Assembly: GCA_024529925.1 (NCBI GenBank)
Contig: JAFEUB010000731.1
Location: 1,323,501-1,387,500 of the forward strand
Source of the DNA: Ophthalmolycus amberensis
Taxonomy: Eukaryota > Chordata > Actinopteri > Perciformes > Zoarcidae
Length of the DNA: 64,000 bases
Direction: 5' to 3'
Part shown: piece by piece, positions 23,737-37,089 of the stretch
Layout of the letters: each line of letters starts with the position of its first letter
Position numbering within the stretch: position 1 is the stretch's first letter
Position numbers and translations under genes: made by a program
The notes under the pieces: generated by a model
Database searches by the model: none
Told to the model about the DNA's origin: nothing
Seen by the model: only the letters and a program-made list of their open reading frames with translations

Positions 23737-23768
<32 letters not shown>
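23691..23768. repeat. GA/TC inverted simple repeat (hairpin-forming)
   Basis: A GA-rich arm (about 23691-23723) and a (TC)14 arm (23741-23768) are separated by about 17 bases of non-repeat DNA, forming a near-perfect hairpin of some 25 bp or more. Confidence 0.85.
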
Positions 23769-23772
<4 letters not shown>

Positions 23773-25430
23773 CCCACCCCCCTCCCTTCAGCCCACATCC
23801 CATTCCCATTGTGTGTTTAATCCGGGGCTCTTTTGTGGCAGGATTCCACACGAGGACTCCCGCTTCTGTGGCAGCCTTTTTCTCCCAGGGCCTGCCATGC
23901 TCTTCTGTCACCCCCTTCTCTTTTCAATTTGCATGGAAATGCCTCTCCGTGTGCCTGTGTGTTTGTGAGCATGCCCCCCAGCAGTCCGTGCGAGCAAGCA
24001 TATGCGCACAGACACACACACACACACACACACATTCGCATATGAGTGAATAGAAACGCCATACCATCAGAGCCAGGGAATGCCAGGGATTATGGGAAGA
24101 GATGTGATTATTTACCAAGATTTTTTTTTTTGTTTGTTTGTTTGTTTTCCCCCCCCCACCAACATCATTTGTTTTCGACAAACGCTCAATAGACCCGTCT
24201 TGGCCGGGTGTTTTGTGCTTGCTGACAGTTAAGAAACAGGCAGCTCAAAACGCACGATTATTGTGGGTATTTTTGGAAAACATCCATGCACTTAATCTTT
24301 CATCTGCTGAAAAATTCAGCTTGTTGAAGACCCCCCCCTCCCCGCCTCCTCTTCCCCACAACAGCAATTTACGCTTTTCACAATCTCATGCGACGCTTTT
24401 CTGTGGGATGTGAAGGCCGCAGCACACTTCTGAGGTGTTAATGTTGCCATCACCCGTATGAGTCCTTAAACGCTGCCCCCTCACTCACTCAGCCAGAAAG
24501 CCTCAGAAAGTCAGAAAGCCTCGGCATATGCGAAATTCCTAAAAGAGAGGCGGAAACCTGAAAACATTTCAGCCGTTCACTTCGCTGTGGGTAGTACTTT
24601 GAATGTTAAATCATTGTTTTCATCCTCTCAGCACATCATTTAAACCCGTCTTAAAATATTCCCTGGCAGCCATTATGGACTTAAAGATACCCAAAGCAAG
24701 AGATGCCACAAAAATCTCCAAAACGCCATTAAATGACGGCACAGAGATTTCTTTTCTTCGTTTTGTCTTACAGACAGTTCAGGTTCTGTCTTTTTCAGTT
24801 CACTCAGACACACTGTGCTGTACGCTGTACCCTCCCATGTGCTTCCTTCCTCACTGCATCCTGTACCTACACTCCACTGTCTCTCCAAGATTCTTTATTT
24901 TCTTCACATGATGAGGCCACAGATGATCTGAACATAATTTCGAAGGCATGGCTTGTGGCAGACACAGGTCAAAACACAACGAGGCTCTTTTATCTGTCTG
25001 TGTCACAACCGGTCGGGGGGGAAGAGGCCTGAGAAGAGCTCTGGTTAGGAATAACACACTACACCGCTGTGTATTTATGTTAGTAGTTTGGGTTTCTATT
25101 CATGAATATGTGCTGACTGCCAAAATGTTTTCCTTTCCGTTTGTTATGAAAGTAAATGTCAGCTGACAGGCTGAGATTGACTTGAGGTAACAGTTTGATC
25201 TGATGCAGAGCAGATCTGGTTCCCTGATTATAGATCTTTGGTGACATTAAGCCGATGATTTCTGAGATTACGGTTTAACCTTTTTGGAGCCACCGGCACT
25301 TTCTCCAGTGATGTTTTGTCTTTTATGGTGTTTGAGGAAGACTTTGAAACTGATCCTTTTCTTTCCCCCTATCCCTGTCTCTGTCTCTGTCTCTTCTGCC
25401 CTCTCTTCGCTCGTTCTTCTCCTCCTGCAG

Positions 25431-25939
25431 AGATGGACGGCCTGTCCGACCTCTCTCCACCCGGCTCTAATCACAGCCACAACCACAGCCACAACCACCT
25501 GGGCTTCTCCCAGCAGCAGCAGCCCATCCCCGGCAGCACGGCCGAGCAGACTCCCTCCTCGCCGGTGCCCCCGCTGCCTCACGCCCCACCGCAACACGGC
25601 GGTCAGACCGGCGGCCGACAGCCCCAGATGCCCGGCATGCACCACCCGGGCCTGGTGTCCACGCCCATCAGCCCCCAGCTGGTCAACCAGCAGCTGGTGA
25701 TGGCGCAGATCCTCAACCAGCAGTACGCGGTGAACCGGCTACTGGCGCAGCAGTCGCTGTCGCAGCAGTACCTCAACCACCCGCCGGTCAACCGCAACTC
25801 CCACAACAAGCCCATGGAGCCACAGGTGTCCTCAAACACCGAGGTGTCCGTCGAGATTTACCAGTGGGTGAGGGACGAGCTGAAGCGGGCCGGCATCTCA
25901 CAGGCCGTCTTCGCCCGTGTGGCCTTCAACAGAACCCAG
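25431..25939 (+). CDS. satb1: satb1 coding exon 6 (Gln/His-rich linker and start of CUT1)
   Basis: This exon encodes residues 251-420. It begins E-MDGLSDLSPPG, followed by a His/Asn repeat (NHSHNHSHNH), QQQQ, a Pro-rich stretch, then the conserved HPGLVSTPISPQLVNQQLVM and LNQQYAVNRLLAQQS blocks. From about residue 386 it enters CUT1 (NTEVSVEIYQWVRDELKRAG, then ISQAVFARVAFNRTQ). The acceptor AG is at 25429-25430; the donor CCCAG/GTGAGG is at 25939/25940, phase 0. Mammalian SATB1 has VEMD here, the reported caspase-6 site; this exon joined to exon 5 gives M-E-M-D without the Val, and joined to the cassette gives L-E-M-D. Third positions are strongly G/C. Confidence 0.96.
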
Positions 25940-26637
25940 GTGAGGAGCGCGGTACAGTTCACAGGGACCTCTTTGACTTTTACAACGTCCAAGCATTGGC
26001 AGTTGTTGGCAGGAGTAAAAGTTGCTAATTCAGTCCGAAGCCTCGTTTCTTTTTCTGCTATAATAATAATAATTGTAATAATTTGGTCAGTGGAACGGAC
26101 GTTTGTCGTGGACTTTAATATCAGTCAAATTCATATCAAATTGGCCAAAGGTGGCATGTGAAACATGATCAACGTTGATAAATGCACATTTAAGGTTGAT
26201 TGAAGATTTGTTTTTTCTATAATCTTCTTTTAATTGATTTTTATTTAATTTCATGCCCCAGTCTGTCAGTTTGGAGTACGTCAGTACCTTTAAAAGCACT
26301 AAAATGACAGCGTGTCAACTTTTGAAATCAAACGGCACAAAAACACTTGAAGTGCGTCCCTCACTGTCCAACACCAACAACCTGTTGGATGAGGAAACAC
26401 GTCACAACAAGGAAGTTACAAAACTACTTCATTTATTATTAGTATTTTTTCTCCTAAGAAAGGCCTGGTGTTTGAATCTTTCATAATCTCATTCATAATT
26501 CTCAGCCCAGTAATCCAGCACCTTTACTGTACTTCAAGACAGCTGGCAGCCTGCCATGATGCAAAAGACCCGGGCGCGGTCATGGCGTGCGTTCTCTCCC
26601 TGCCAAAATATGTGGTTTCACTTCATAGTCAGAGGCC

Positions 26638-26689
<52 letters not shown>

Positions 26690-28162
26690 GGCAGCGATTA
26701 TGTCTTAAGACGTACCGTCTGCACTAGATTGGGGGTGGAGGGAGTTGAACAAACCTCATCACAACTCCATTTGCTTTGAAGTTGCTGTGTATGAAAAATA
26801 AAGGAACATAAACTGATAAGAATCTATCAGAATTAGAACGTACAGCAACCCCAAAAACAAATATCTGTGTGTGTGTGTGTGTGTGTCAGACAGTTTTCAT
26901 GCGAGCTCCCACACTAACGGAGTATTATCTGTGGCTGATATGAGGAATTAGCCCAATGTGCCGTTGGAGAGTTTGCCTTTGGAGGATTGTTTATTAGGCT
27001 TGTGTATTTTTCCACGAGTCTGCGTTAATAAAAGGAGGGGGTTGACATGAAGGGGGCTGCTGTCGATGCAGGAAGTGGATCAGAGGAGACGAAGTGGAGG
27101 AACAGAGTTTTTATTTTAACAAACTCGGGAAACTAATTTACCAAAAAGAGAGACAGAGAAGGGTCGATGGCGAAGAGTAATAAGCATGCAGACACTAAGA
27201 ATGCAGACACACACACGGATCCAACATAACGTGTGTCAATAAAGTCGGCGTCGCCATAAAAACGTCACTCTTAGTCAGATTCCGTGTGAGTATCTGTTCA
27301 TACCTGTCTGCATACCACAGACCTAAACGTGACACGTTTTAACAGTCAGAATAACGACACCAAGCACATGTTCGCAGCTCTGCTCCTTCCCCAAAAGAAT
27401 TCGCAAGCTCTAAAAAAAATAGAAATAAAAGCGTGAGCATGTTTTCCCCATCACCTTGTTTTATGACCAAATCACACCTATTGATGGCGAGAGAAGCGGA
27501 GCGATGGTTTGCTCAGTGTGTGGCCAAGAGCTGATGAAAAGGCCCAATCACACGTCTCTGATAATGGAGTCATCGGCGTCTCGTAATGATGGAATTGAGC
27601 GCTATTGAAAAGTAAACAGAGGATCCACTGATTGCCCGCCGCACAAGACTTTCACATTCCAGGCGAGTAGCTGCGGCTCTTATCGGAAGCGGCACGCCGC
27701 TCCGAGAATGTGTCCAAGATCTGCAAAATCACATGCAGCAAAGGGCTGAAGGCCACAAAGTTTCAATGGTAGTTCTGTCATCCAAGAATGAAGGGTCGAT
27801 GAAGTGCTACCAACCAACAGAACAGAATTACATATATTATATATATAATGGAAGGCAGAGAGAAACCGTAGAGAAGGTATGAGGGAAGTACTGAAATCAG
27901 GAGACTAAGAAGTCTTAGTTTACAGTTAAAGTGGGTATCAGAGTGTCATCTCCATTGTCATTGAAGTCTCCATCTACACTCACGGCTCTCCTTTACCGTT
28001 TAAGAATCCTCTAATGTGATTATTCTCCTTGCTCCACCCCCTCCATCCGACTGTTTTCCTCTCTGGAAGCTGCTATCCTTCTTCTCCCGTCACTCTCTCT
28101 TCGGCTCCCCTCCTCTCTCCTCCCTCCTCTTTCCTCCCTCCCTCCCCACCACCACCACGCAG
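25940..28162 (+). other. satb1: satb1 intron 6
   Basis: This intron is 2.2 kb. It contains (CA)n at 26641-26687 and (GT)n at 26867-26886 in inverted complementary order, and a non-repetitive stretch near 27480-27720 that may be regulatory. It ends in a CT-rich tract then CACCACCACGCAG. Confidence 0.85.
27480..27720. promoter_or_regulatory. Candidate conserved noncoding element in satb1 intron 6
   Basis: The DNA is high in complexity, with TGATAATGGAGTCAT and TCGTAATGATGGAATTGAGC words and no repeats. The call rests on composition and texture only. Confidence 0.2.
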
Positions 28163-28375
28163 GGCTTGCTGTCCGAGATTCTCCGCAAGGAGGAGGACCC
28201 CAAAACGGCTTCCCAGTCGCTGCTGGTCAACCTGCGCGCCATGCAGAACTTCCTGCAGCTGCCGGAGGTTGAGCGCGACCGCATCTACCAGGACGAGAGG
28301 GAGCGCAGCCTGACGGCGGCCTCGGCGATGGGCGCCCCCCCGCTCATCAGCACGCCGCCCATCCGACCTGTACAG
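28163..28375 (+). CDS. satb1: satb1 coding exon 7 (second half of CUT1)
   Basis: This exon encodes residues 421-491, reading GLLSEILRKEEDPKTASQSL, then LVNLRAMQNFLQLPEVERDR and IYQDERERS, which completes CUT1, the main base-unpairing-region binding domain. A less conserved linker with LISTPPIRPVQ follows. The acceptor AG is at 28161-28162 and the donor TACAG/GTAACA at 28375/28376; both ends are phase 0. Confidence 0.97.
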
Positions 28376-31300
28376 GTAACAGGTTTAATTCTTCCCTCTG
28401 CATGTCTCTCTGTGGTACCCCTGCGTTTATTATCACTCAGAAGGACATAATTAGGAGACTGGAGTTTAATTTCTTTGAGGCAGAGCTAATTAGGAATCGG
28501 ATGAAACCGTAACGTAAAAAGATGTTTGTTCACAGTAGTATTTTCAGTTTAAGTCACGGGGTGAAGGCAGATTTAATTCAAATTTGTGTGACGTTACTGA
28601 AAAGGAAACGCTTTAGCATTTGTTCTCTTAATATCAACAAACGCAACCAGTGGTGGAAACATGGGGAGATCACAAAGACGGCCGATCACAGTTGTCACAG
28701 TCTCCGTGTAGCCCAGGTGTGTCGTTATGTATCTGAAGGACGTGCATCAGCTGTGGTGGGACTCTCCGTAGCCACGGAGGGAAGCCAAGTCCAAGTCTGG
28801 GGAACAAAGAATCCTCGGAAGTACAAACTTGTTACCAAACTGGCCCGTCGCATGCCATTCGAGTTTGCCAGCTCGCTAACTTGCAGAATGCAAAATATGT
28901 TGCTGCTGGCTCTCTGATTCAAAGAGATATTTGTATGTCTACCAAGACTTTCTGCGCCAAGTCAGGAGGCTGAAAAAAAAAATGCAAATCTCTACGCTGG
29001 AGATGGAGCAAAGACTGCGTTTGTTTAATATATATTAAAAATAACCCGTATGTGTGAGTAGATCTAGTCCTGTCAACCGTTTCATGACATTGTTAGCAGT
29101 GAGTGTGTTTACATGCGGTCAGGCTTAGAGGACAAGTATGCAGGTGTGTTTTTAAGGAGCTGGATATTTCCTGGACTTAACCCAGACACACGTAACAAAC
29201 CTGCCAGGTTTCATCGTCGCTACGATAGGTTAAGCAATAGGTAACTCATTCTATTAGAGTGTAAAACGTATGCACGCTCTGTTTACATGTGACAACAGCA
29301 AGCATGGACACGAGCACCACCCCGGCACATTGTTTTTCCTGCCACTCCTCACATTCCCCTCCATTGTATCAGGCTGCTACCCGTCTGGAGAAGACGTGTC
29401 GTAAATATCAGCCCATTTGTTCCATCACCGTGCGCACCAGAGAACACACTTTGCATTCTCCCCGCATGTAAACGAGTCCCACATCGTCCCCGCCCCTCAC
29501 CACACAGGTGAGGCCGGTGCACAAATGATGGATCGTTTTTTGTGCTAATTCTGACCTTTTACCGCGCATTAGGCGGCATTAGCTGCCCTCCCTTTGTGCA
29601 AATAGAGCTCGCTCAGCGGCGACAGGCTCCGGGAAAGATCAAACGTCGTTTAGTCAGTCCGCCGTTTTTTAAAATCGCCGCGTACCGGAGCACAACTTTC
29701 TACCCTCGCCGTAAATCCGTGTCCCTCATTTGAAAGGTATGTGGCAACTTTCTACCACTTAAGCCTATTTGAAGAGCGCTCAGCTGCGTCTGAAAGTGAC
29801 AGGGGCCGACAAAGGCCGTCTCTGTTCTGTACCCGGTGGAAGATTTGGCTTTTTATTTTTCGCCGAGGAGGGAAGACAGACAGAAGCACAGGCCCACACA
29901 CCTCCGAAATGGAAACCTCCCCCGTGAAACTGCTCAGCATGATGCCAGTCGCTGTCTTTTGCAAAAGTGCAAAGAAAGAGTGGCATTCTGAAGCAGCGGT
30001 GCTGAGCTTCGACGGGGCTTCTTCGCAGTTCACAGCTCATCTTTACAATGAGAGGCTGTGTCAGTGCAGGACAGACATTCAGAGTGAGAGAGTGGGCCTT
30101 CAGACAAGAATCTTCTGTTTGGCGTAATAACCCACCGTCAGAGCTACAGACTGTAACTTTGTTAAGAATAACAAACTCCAATCACCCAGTTACTAGTTAC
30201 TGGAACAGTCACTCAAATATGCTCCTGGGAAGGTTTGAGGTGAGAAATAGGCAATGCAGTCACATAATCCTGATTCTTATTTGATCAGTGTGAAAGGAGT
30301 GTGCGCTTGTGATTGACAGCTGCGTCACAGACTCCTCGGCTCTGATTGGTCGTCTTCCTTCGGGCGCAGCAGAATCTTACAAATGCCATTGGAAGAACTA
30401 GTCGGAGGAACCAGATTTTTCCACAGATTATCTGCCTCATGAAGAGCTGTTTATAGTTTCAGCAAATATGACGAAAAATTATTTTGATTTAAGTTTCCGA
30501 CTGTAAATGTCTTTAATAACATCTCAGATTCAGAAATGGGCATTTGGACCCTGTGAGCTTTTAGATTTTCATCAATCACATCAGGTGAATTCCCACAGAA
30601 AAGGATCCTTGTAGCATATCTGGGACCAGCTTACAGAGCTGTCGACATCCATAGCAACACAGAAAGAGATCTGCCGGCTGAACAACAAACACAGAGACTA
30701 CTAACGTTACACGGCGTACAAACTATTTCAAACAAGACCCAAAACTCAAGTTTGTGGGTTTTTTTATACTCCTGTTGGCACATCAATAGAATATCTTGAG
30801 GGCCCTAATATACTTCACCTGTATGACTTAAACCCATCAACATTTATCATGCAGGCCCGTTGCTACACAAGGCAATTCTCACAAACACACGCGCTCGCAC
30901 AACTCGTACACCTGGCCATCTGCCAGCCTCTCCTATGGAGCAGTGCGGTGTGAATTTAAGCACATAAATCAGCCAGGGTGGCAATTGAGCCCGAGACAGA
31001 GGAGGGATTTTATTGGCCTCATAAAAACAGATGCAGAGGTATGTTTCTCTCACGTGCGCTGATGGGTCGGCACAACTCCCCTAAAGCCAGTTAGCGCATG
31101 TCCCGGCCTTAACAATTAGCTTGACATGGTAACCCACCGCTCAGACTGGCGAGCCCGCGTCGAGCCGCGTCGTAAAAAAAGAGGCGAGATGAAAGGCCCA
31201 GAAACGCTCCGGCATTCCGGTTCCACCACAAATTTTAGGATTATGTGATTGTCTTTGACGCGTAAAGGAGCCCGTATTAGGCGTCTAGACAAATACTTGA

Positions 31301-32366
31301 ATATATATATGTTTTTTTTGATCACAGACTGTGTGTCGTGAGTTAGTAGCTGTTGGTGTTATTATGATTCATTTGAATGCTATGCGCTCGTACTCGTACC
31401 CAACCGCCGTCTCCTTTCAAAAGGGCTCGTATGGAATGATTCATATGCTAATGGTTGGTGGGTAATGCTTTTATTAGGATACTTGTTAACTTGTCAAAGG
31501 ATTTTTGTCAAGATGCAACAAGCCGCTGAATGAAGATGATTTGATTTCACTTGACTTGCATTTATTTTTTAATCACCAGCTTGACATGAGAATAATAACA
31601 TTCCTCACAACACATCTAAGTGTTTTTGAGCAAAGTAAGGCTGGAGCCGAGCGTGGGTGTAATCTACACTCCTGTGTGTGTGTGTGTGTGTGTGTGTGTC
31701 TGCTTGTATTTAGCCAGATTACCTTTCTTTTTTTCCCCGTGTGAGCCTGAGCAAATATCGGTTGTGTTGTGTTCCCGACACAGCAGCCCCGGAGGGAAGA
31801 CTGTAACAGCGTGAGGCCCGAGGACTGGAATCCCAGAATCCCCGTGGGCCTTTCCCCTGTGAGCAGATAACACCACCCACCTCACCTCTCCACCTCCACC
31901 AATCTGAATGCACACATTGTCATAGACAATACACACACTTGAGACTTATTATCTCCCAACATGCAATTAATTGCTATTATCTTGAAAGGCTAATATTTGC
32001 ATTTTTATCAGTTTTCGTTTGTAAGGAATGTCTAATACCACCTTATTTTACACTATTACTAAGATTTTAATTACATTTAATGTTGACAGATTTCTTCGGG
32101 TTTTTTATCCTAATTTGGTATCAAAACCTGTGGAAAAATATAGACAAATCTCAGTTACAGATACAGCGTATTTAGCATACTAACTGTCACACATGACTCT
32201 GATGATATTAAAAGAAAACATCTTCAGGTAGAGTACCGTGATCCATTCCATACACACAACCAAAACCTGTTAAATACAAAGAAGAATCCAATATCTGACA
32301 AAGTATTAGCATTGAAACATGTGGGATTTTTCTGTAATTTTCCTTTGTCTCCACTCCTTTCACCAG
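28376..32366 (+). other. satb1: satb1 intron 7
   Basis: This intron is 3.99 kb. I saw no gene in it. It contains a (GT)n tract at 31673-31699 and otherwise mixed-complexity DNA. Open frames of up to 144 codons show no recognisable domain. The acceptor is TCCTTTCACCAG. Confidence 0.85.
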
Positions 32367-32522
32367 GTGAAACCGTCGCCTCTGCCCAGCGAGTGGAACG
32401 GCAAAACCGAGAGCTGCATCCTCAACATCAACTCCACCATCTACGACGAGATCCAGCAGGAGATGAAGAGGGCCAAAGTCTCCCAGGCCCTGTTCGCCAA
32501 GGTGGCCGCCTCCAAGAGCCAG
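32367..32522 (+). CDS. satb1: satb1 coding exon 8 (linker and first half of CUT2)
   Basis: This exon encodes residues 492-543. It starts VKPSPLPSEWNGKTESC and enters CUT2 with NINSTIYDEIQQEMKRAKVS then QALFAKVAASKSQ, nearly identical to SATB1 and SATB2. The acceptor AG is at 32365-32366 and the donor AGCCAG/GTACGG at 32522/32523; both ends are phase 0. Confidence 0.97.
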
Positions 32523-34134
32523 GTACGGACACTACAACACCCTGAGTGAGGGACGACGCTTGCTTCGGTGTTCTCTCTCATTGTCTTCCTCCAGAAAACT
32601 TGCTCAAGCTACACTCACAGAATACGAAGAGCTGTATTTCTTCTTTCATCAACGGAACATGGTTGTTTGTTCAATATCCAAAATCCAGCCCACTCACCCA
32701 CATACCTGCCTTTTGAGGAATGTGTGAATGCTGTTAATCATAACTTCTTTCATCTTTTGTAAAGTGGCTCTTACAGCAGTATTGATGCGTTGACACAGAG
32801 GCTGATGGATGTCTTGAAGAATAAAGAACCGTCAGCGTTGAAATTGATACTAGATGCATATAGCATCATAATATTCGTACAGTTCAAGGCAAAGAAGTAG
32901 AAATCCATCCAGCCCGGAGAGAGACTTGCCCCAGTGCATCGCTGCTGTGATTCACCCACATAATGACACATGTCCTCTCTATTGTGGGTTTGGAAGTTTA
33001 GCAGTCGACAGTGTTTCAACACCAAACAAACCTGTTTATATGAGCTCCGTTCAGTAAGACGATGGGGCCCCTGTTATCTTCTCCCAGAGAGCAAAGCGCT
33101 CACACAATGCAAGCCTGTGTGTGTTGGAAACAGGGAGGGGAAAAACACACACACACACCACCAATTTAACTGAGTATTAAAAGCAATTTTAAAATGTAGC
33201 ACTAAGGAGTTATTATTAAAGGTTTTCACGTGTCTGACAGAGGAGTTGGGAAGATTTCCACAATTGTGCTTGATGAAGACGATGAGGGTGGGGGGGAGGG
33301 GGGGGGAATAGATCACCAAGGGCGGAATAATCTAGAAATATCTGCAAAGGCTTTATTTTTTTCTTGCTGATTAGGATGATTATACCCTCAGATAGCTTTG
33401 TTTTACCAAATTGCAGTTTGATGCACAAACCACTGTTTTTGTTAAGGAGTTGAAAGACTCCTTGGAAGGATTGGAGAGAGAGAAAAGGGGGGAGAGGGAG
33501 GAGGCGTTGACTCGCACATGTCTCCCTCTTCTCAAATGAAGGTTTGTCTGGGAACAGGTTTCCACCGTGCCTTCTCCACCTCACTCCCGTCTTTCTGTCT
33601 TGCCCCCTCTACCTCTCTCGTCGCCCCCCCCTCCTCCCGATTTCTGCCTCTCTTTCACGTTCCATTCATGGCAGGCGGGTGTGAATGTGAATTGAGCAGC
33701 AGATAAGAAGTGTGCTAATTATGCCTGTGAAAGGGGGCCTGGGAGAGCACTTATCTCTGGCTCCATCTCGTAATGGGCGCTCCCCGGGCAGCTGGTCTCC
33801 CCCCTTACTACCCAGCCGGCATCGCCACAGCTACCGGCAGCGCCAGGCCAGGCCGGGCCTGCTCCTCCCCATCAGGACCCCTAAACCCTGAAAAATCAGT
33901 GACCAGCACCAGTTTTCACTCGCAGCTTCCTCGAAAATCTTCAAAAATCCCAAATGCTTCAAGATTGTAGTTTTATGTTTATGTGTAGCTGTGGGCAGAT
34001 AATTCTGTCGTGATTTAACTTTCCAGAATTGGCGTCAGACCATCTTTACGGGCGCAAATGTCTTCTTCTTCGACGTTGTATCTTTTGTCCCTTCCCCTCG
34101 TACAAGCCATTGTTATAATATGTTGATCGCAGTG

Positions 34135-34427
34135 GAGCTGCAACAATTACGAGTGAATTAATCGACCGGTTGATCGACAGAAAATTAACCAGAAACTATT
34201 TTGCTGATCATCATTTGAGTCACTTTTCAAGCAAAAGATCTGGTTTGTTTGCTGGTTGCAGCTTCTTAAACGTTGGTATTTGTAGCTTTTGTCATTGTTT
34301 CTCAGTTGCTGTTTTATATCATTGAAAGTTAGATATGTTTGGGTTTGGCCATTTTATCAACCAGCCAATTATTCGGGAAAATAATGGGTGGATTAATCGA
34401 AAATGAAAATAAGAGTTGGTTGCAGCC
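34135..34427. mobile_element. Dispersed MITE-like element with GCTGCAAC terminal inverted repeats
   Basis: The left end reads GAGCTGCAACAATTA and the right end TTGGTTGCAGCC, whose reverse complement is GGCTGCAACCAA. ATTAATCGA-type words sit just inside each end. The internal part is about 290 bp and noncoding. Related fragments occur near 7018-7223, 14041-14290, 43737-43960, 46420-46660 and 48536-48620. A family with these ends is, from memory, common in teleosts. I could not define a target-site duplication, so the class is left open. Confidence 0.6.
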
Positions 34428-36199
34428 ATGACTACTGTTCATAAAGTGGTCTTGTTTTAAGGTGTTTAAGGTCGCACATTAGATTTCACTTGTTAAAAGC
34501 ACCGGTGCCTCTGCTGGAACTAAAGAGACGATTACTTCATGTGACCAGAGCTACGATACTGGGTGTTAATTGCTCGTGAGCTTCCTGTGGTGTGAATCAG
34601 TCGTCCAGGAACAATCGCAAAATGTGTTTTTTAAATGACACGTTGTAAACGACAGCTTAAGTCCAGAGAGGTTTTGCAGCCGCGCAGGAAGAAAACAACA
34701 CTAGCCGAGCTTTGGGTTTGAGTGCCGTGCCAGCAGAGACTGCTGGTATACTGAGTGTGGATGTGGCTGGTGACGAGTGTGGAGGATGGGCCGGACTGGC
34801 AGGATGCCCACATGGGGTCCAGGGAAATAATCGCAGGGGGGGAAGGGAAGAGGCCTCGCCACTGAGGCACTGGCACCGTCCCGTCAGCTCGGCGTGCAGT
34901 TCAGCCTCTTCAGCTCAGGATTTCCCAGCATGCTTACGCAAGCACAGGATCAGGTGACCAGAATCCATTGGTACCAGTCTCCCCCCCCCCCCCCCGTTTG
35001 TACAGCATGAGGGTGTATGTGTGCCGCATATTGCCCTTGTTCACAGAAAGACGGCTGATGCAGCGGAGAAGAGAAGAAGAAGAAGAAGAGCAAAGGGAGA
35101 TCTTGAGAGCAGAGAAATAGGAGATGTAGAGTTGGAGGAGGTCAAAGGCAGCAGTGGTCCCCTGGGTAGAAAAGCTGTAAGAAGAAGTTCACTGATTGGT
35201 GCGTGCTCCAATGAGCGCATTCTTACTTGTGTGTATTTCTGTGTACAGCGTATAGATACGGGTTTATGTGAAGGCACATTTGAATGTGTGTGTTTGAGGG
35301 GGTTCCTGGAACGCAGCCATCCCGTCCTCTCTTAGGGCTCGTAACCACTGCAGGCCTCTGCCCCCCCTCACATATTCAATGTTGCATTTCAATCACTCTT
35401 TTACTGCCACATATTCAAAGTAGTAACTATAGAGCAGTGAATCTAACCCATTCCATATTACTTCATCAGATTGATGGTCGCCATTTCACTTCAAGTCTGG
35501 GCATACATATTTTTTAAGTAATCCATGCAGCAATTCTGATTTATTAGGACAGATATTACACCCAGGCTTTGATGAAATAAAATCTGAATCATTATTCATG
35601 CTCCATTCCTCAAGGCCTCAAACTGATCGAACGCTCCAAGAATGCTCCGTTTCCATTTAGCTCCGGGAGATGTCAGACTTGGAGAAAACAACTGTGCGTT
35701 ACTGGTTCGAATCCAGCGAGGACACTGCCAGAAGGAGCTCTATTCGCCAAACAGGCCCGTTTGCTTTTAGCCCCGCGGAGGTGAGAGCTATGATCTGGAT
35801 GGAGTTGATGTCCGCATTATTCACTGCCGCAGTAGGGCCAGAGCGGCTACCGAGCAGGCTACTATGCTTTGTTTTCAGGGGAGGCTCGCTGTGTCGGCTA
35901 GCCTGGCAGAGGGGGCGGCTCATGCTCAGATGAGCGATTGGAGGTGAGCTGAGCGGGGGGTCGGAGGGGGGGCGTCGCTTTGACACGACTTTTATGTCCA
36001 AACATCCCCGACACTTCCTGGGAGGAATTGCGCGACGGGCGAAAAATCAGAGTCCCTGCTGTCACAAAACAAGCACCCCGGGAGCCCCCCGCGCGCCACG
36101 GGGCTCAAAGCCCTCCGACTCCTCAATGACCAGAAGAGTGCAGAGCGCACCGCCACCAACACCGCCCTCTCTCTCTCTCCATCTCTCACATCGCCCATT

Positions 36200-36360
36200 C
36201 TCCCCTGGAAGAGGTTACGCTAATTAGCCAGGCTCTAATGAGACAGAATGGCACTGATCTGGTCCGCCGCTGCGCCACCGGGGGGGCCGGGCGGGGGGGC
36301 TGGCGCAGTAGTGGGGGGAGGTTGGTGTATGCCATCTGTCACCCTGCACCCGCCTGGCAC
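36200..36360. promoter_or_regulatory. Candidate regulatory stretch with a CTAATTAG palindrome
   Basis: The palindrome GCTAATTAGC near 36219 is followed by CTAATGAGACAG, both homeodomain-type sites, in an otherwise GC-rich stretch in intron 8. The evidence is weak. Confidence 0.2.
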
Positions 36361-36637
36361 GGCAGTCCCCGGAGTGGAGGATGGGGGGGGGGGGGGGGGG
36401 TGTGAGTGCCTTGTTGGTCTGGAGAGGTGGGGGGTGGGTGGGGACACTGATATGAGGAGGAAGGGAGGGTGACAGAATAACGGGAGCTGCTTCCTTCATG
36501 TTTGGAAAATGACTTATTTCCTGTTTGGGGTTGAATCCCATTACTGGTCGTACATGTTTTATGGTGGCTTGAATGCTTTTCTTAGCTTTTAATCTCAGAT
36601 ATTTAGCGCATGACCCGCCCAACCAGACCAGACCAAC

Positions 36638-36671
<34 letters not shown>

Positions 36672-37089
36672 ACTTCTATCATTCTGCTCCATCCAATGGC
36701 TGCTGAACAAGAGGGGCAGATGGCTGACCTTTTGGGTGTCTGTTTCTGGATGGTGGCCGCTCAGAGGTTTGTCTGTTACTGAGAAGCCACTTGGGGTCGG
36801 CGTGTTAGAAGTCATGTTTTTGCACGGAGAGTCGTTTACAAATGGCATTAAGTGACATCATAGTACAGCAAAACATGATGCAGTGAAGACGTGGTCGGAT
36901 ATCTTCTAATATCTGGATCTGCTTTGCTTTGGAACACTTTTCACTTTTCATAAGTTGTACTTTCTGTGCGATGGCATCAAGGTGTCTTTTTTCTTTATTT
37001 TTTCTTTGTAGATGAACAGCTCCACACCTCTCTCTCTCCCTCAAATTAGGCAGATCAGAGCGAGCATATCGCAACCCCAAGGGACCCAA

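Noticed and set aside
35658..35735. tRNA-like segment with an exact B box (GGTTCGAATCC at 35704-35714) and a TAGCTC word 45 bases upstream
   Set aside because: The T arm folds, but I could find no acceptor stem or anticodon stem that pairs, so it is a chance B box or a SINE relic at best.
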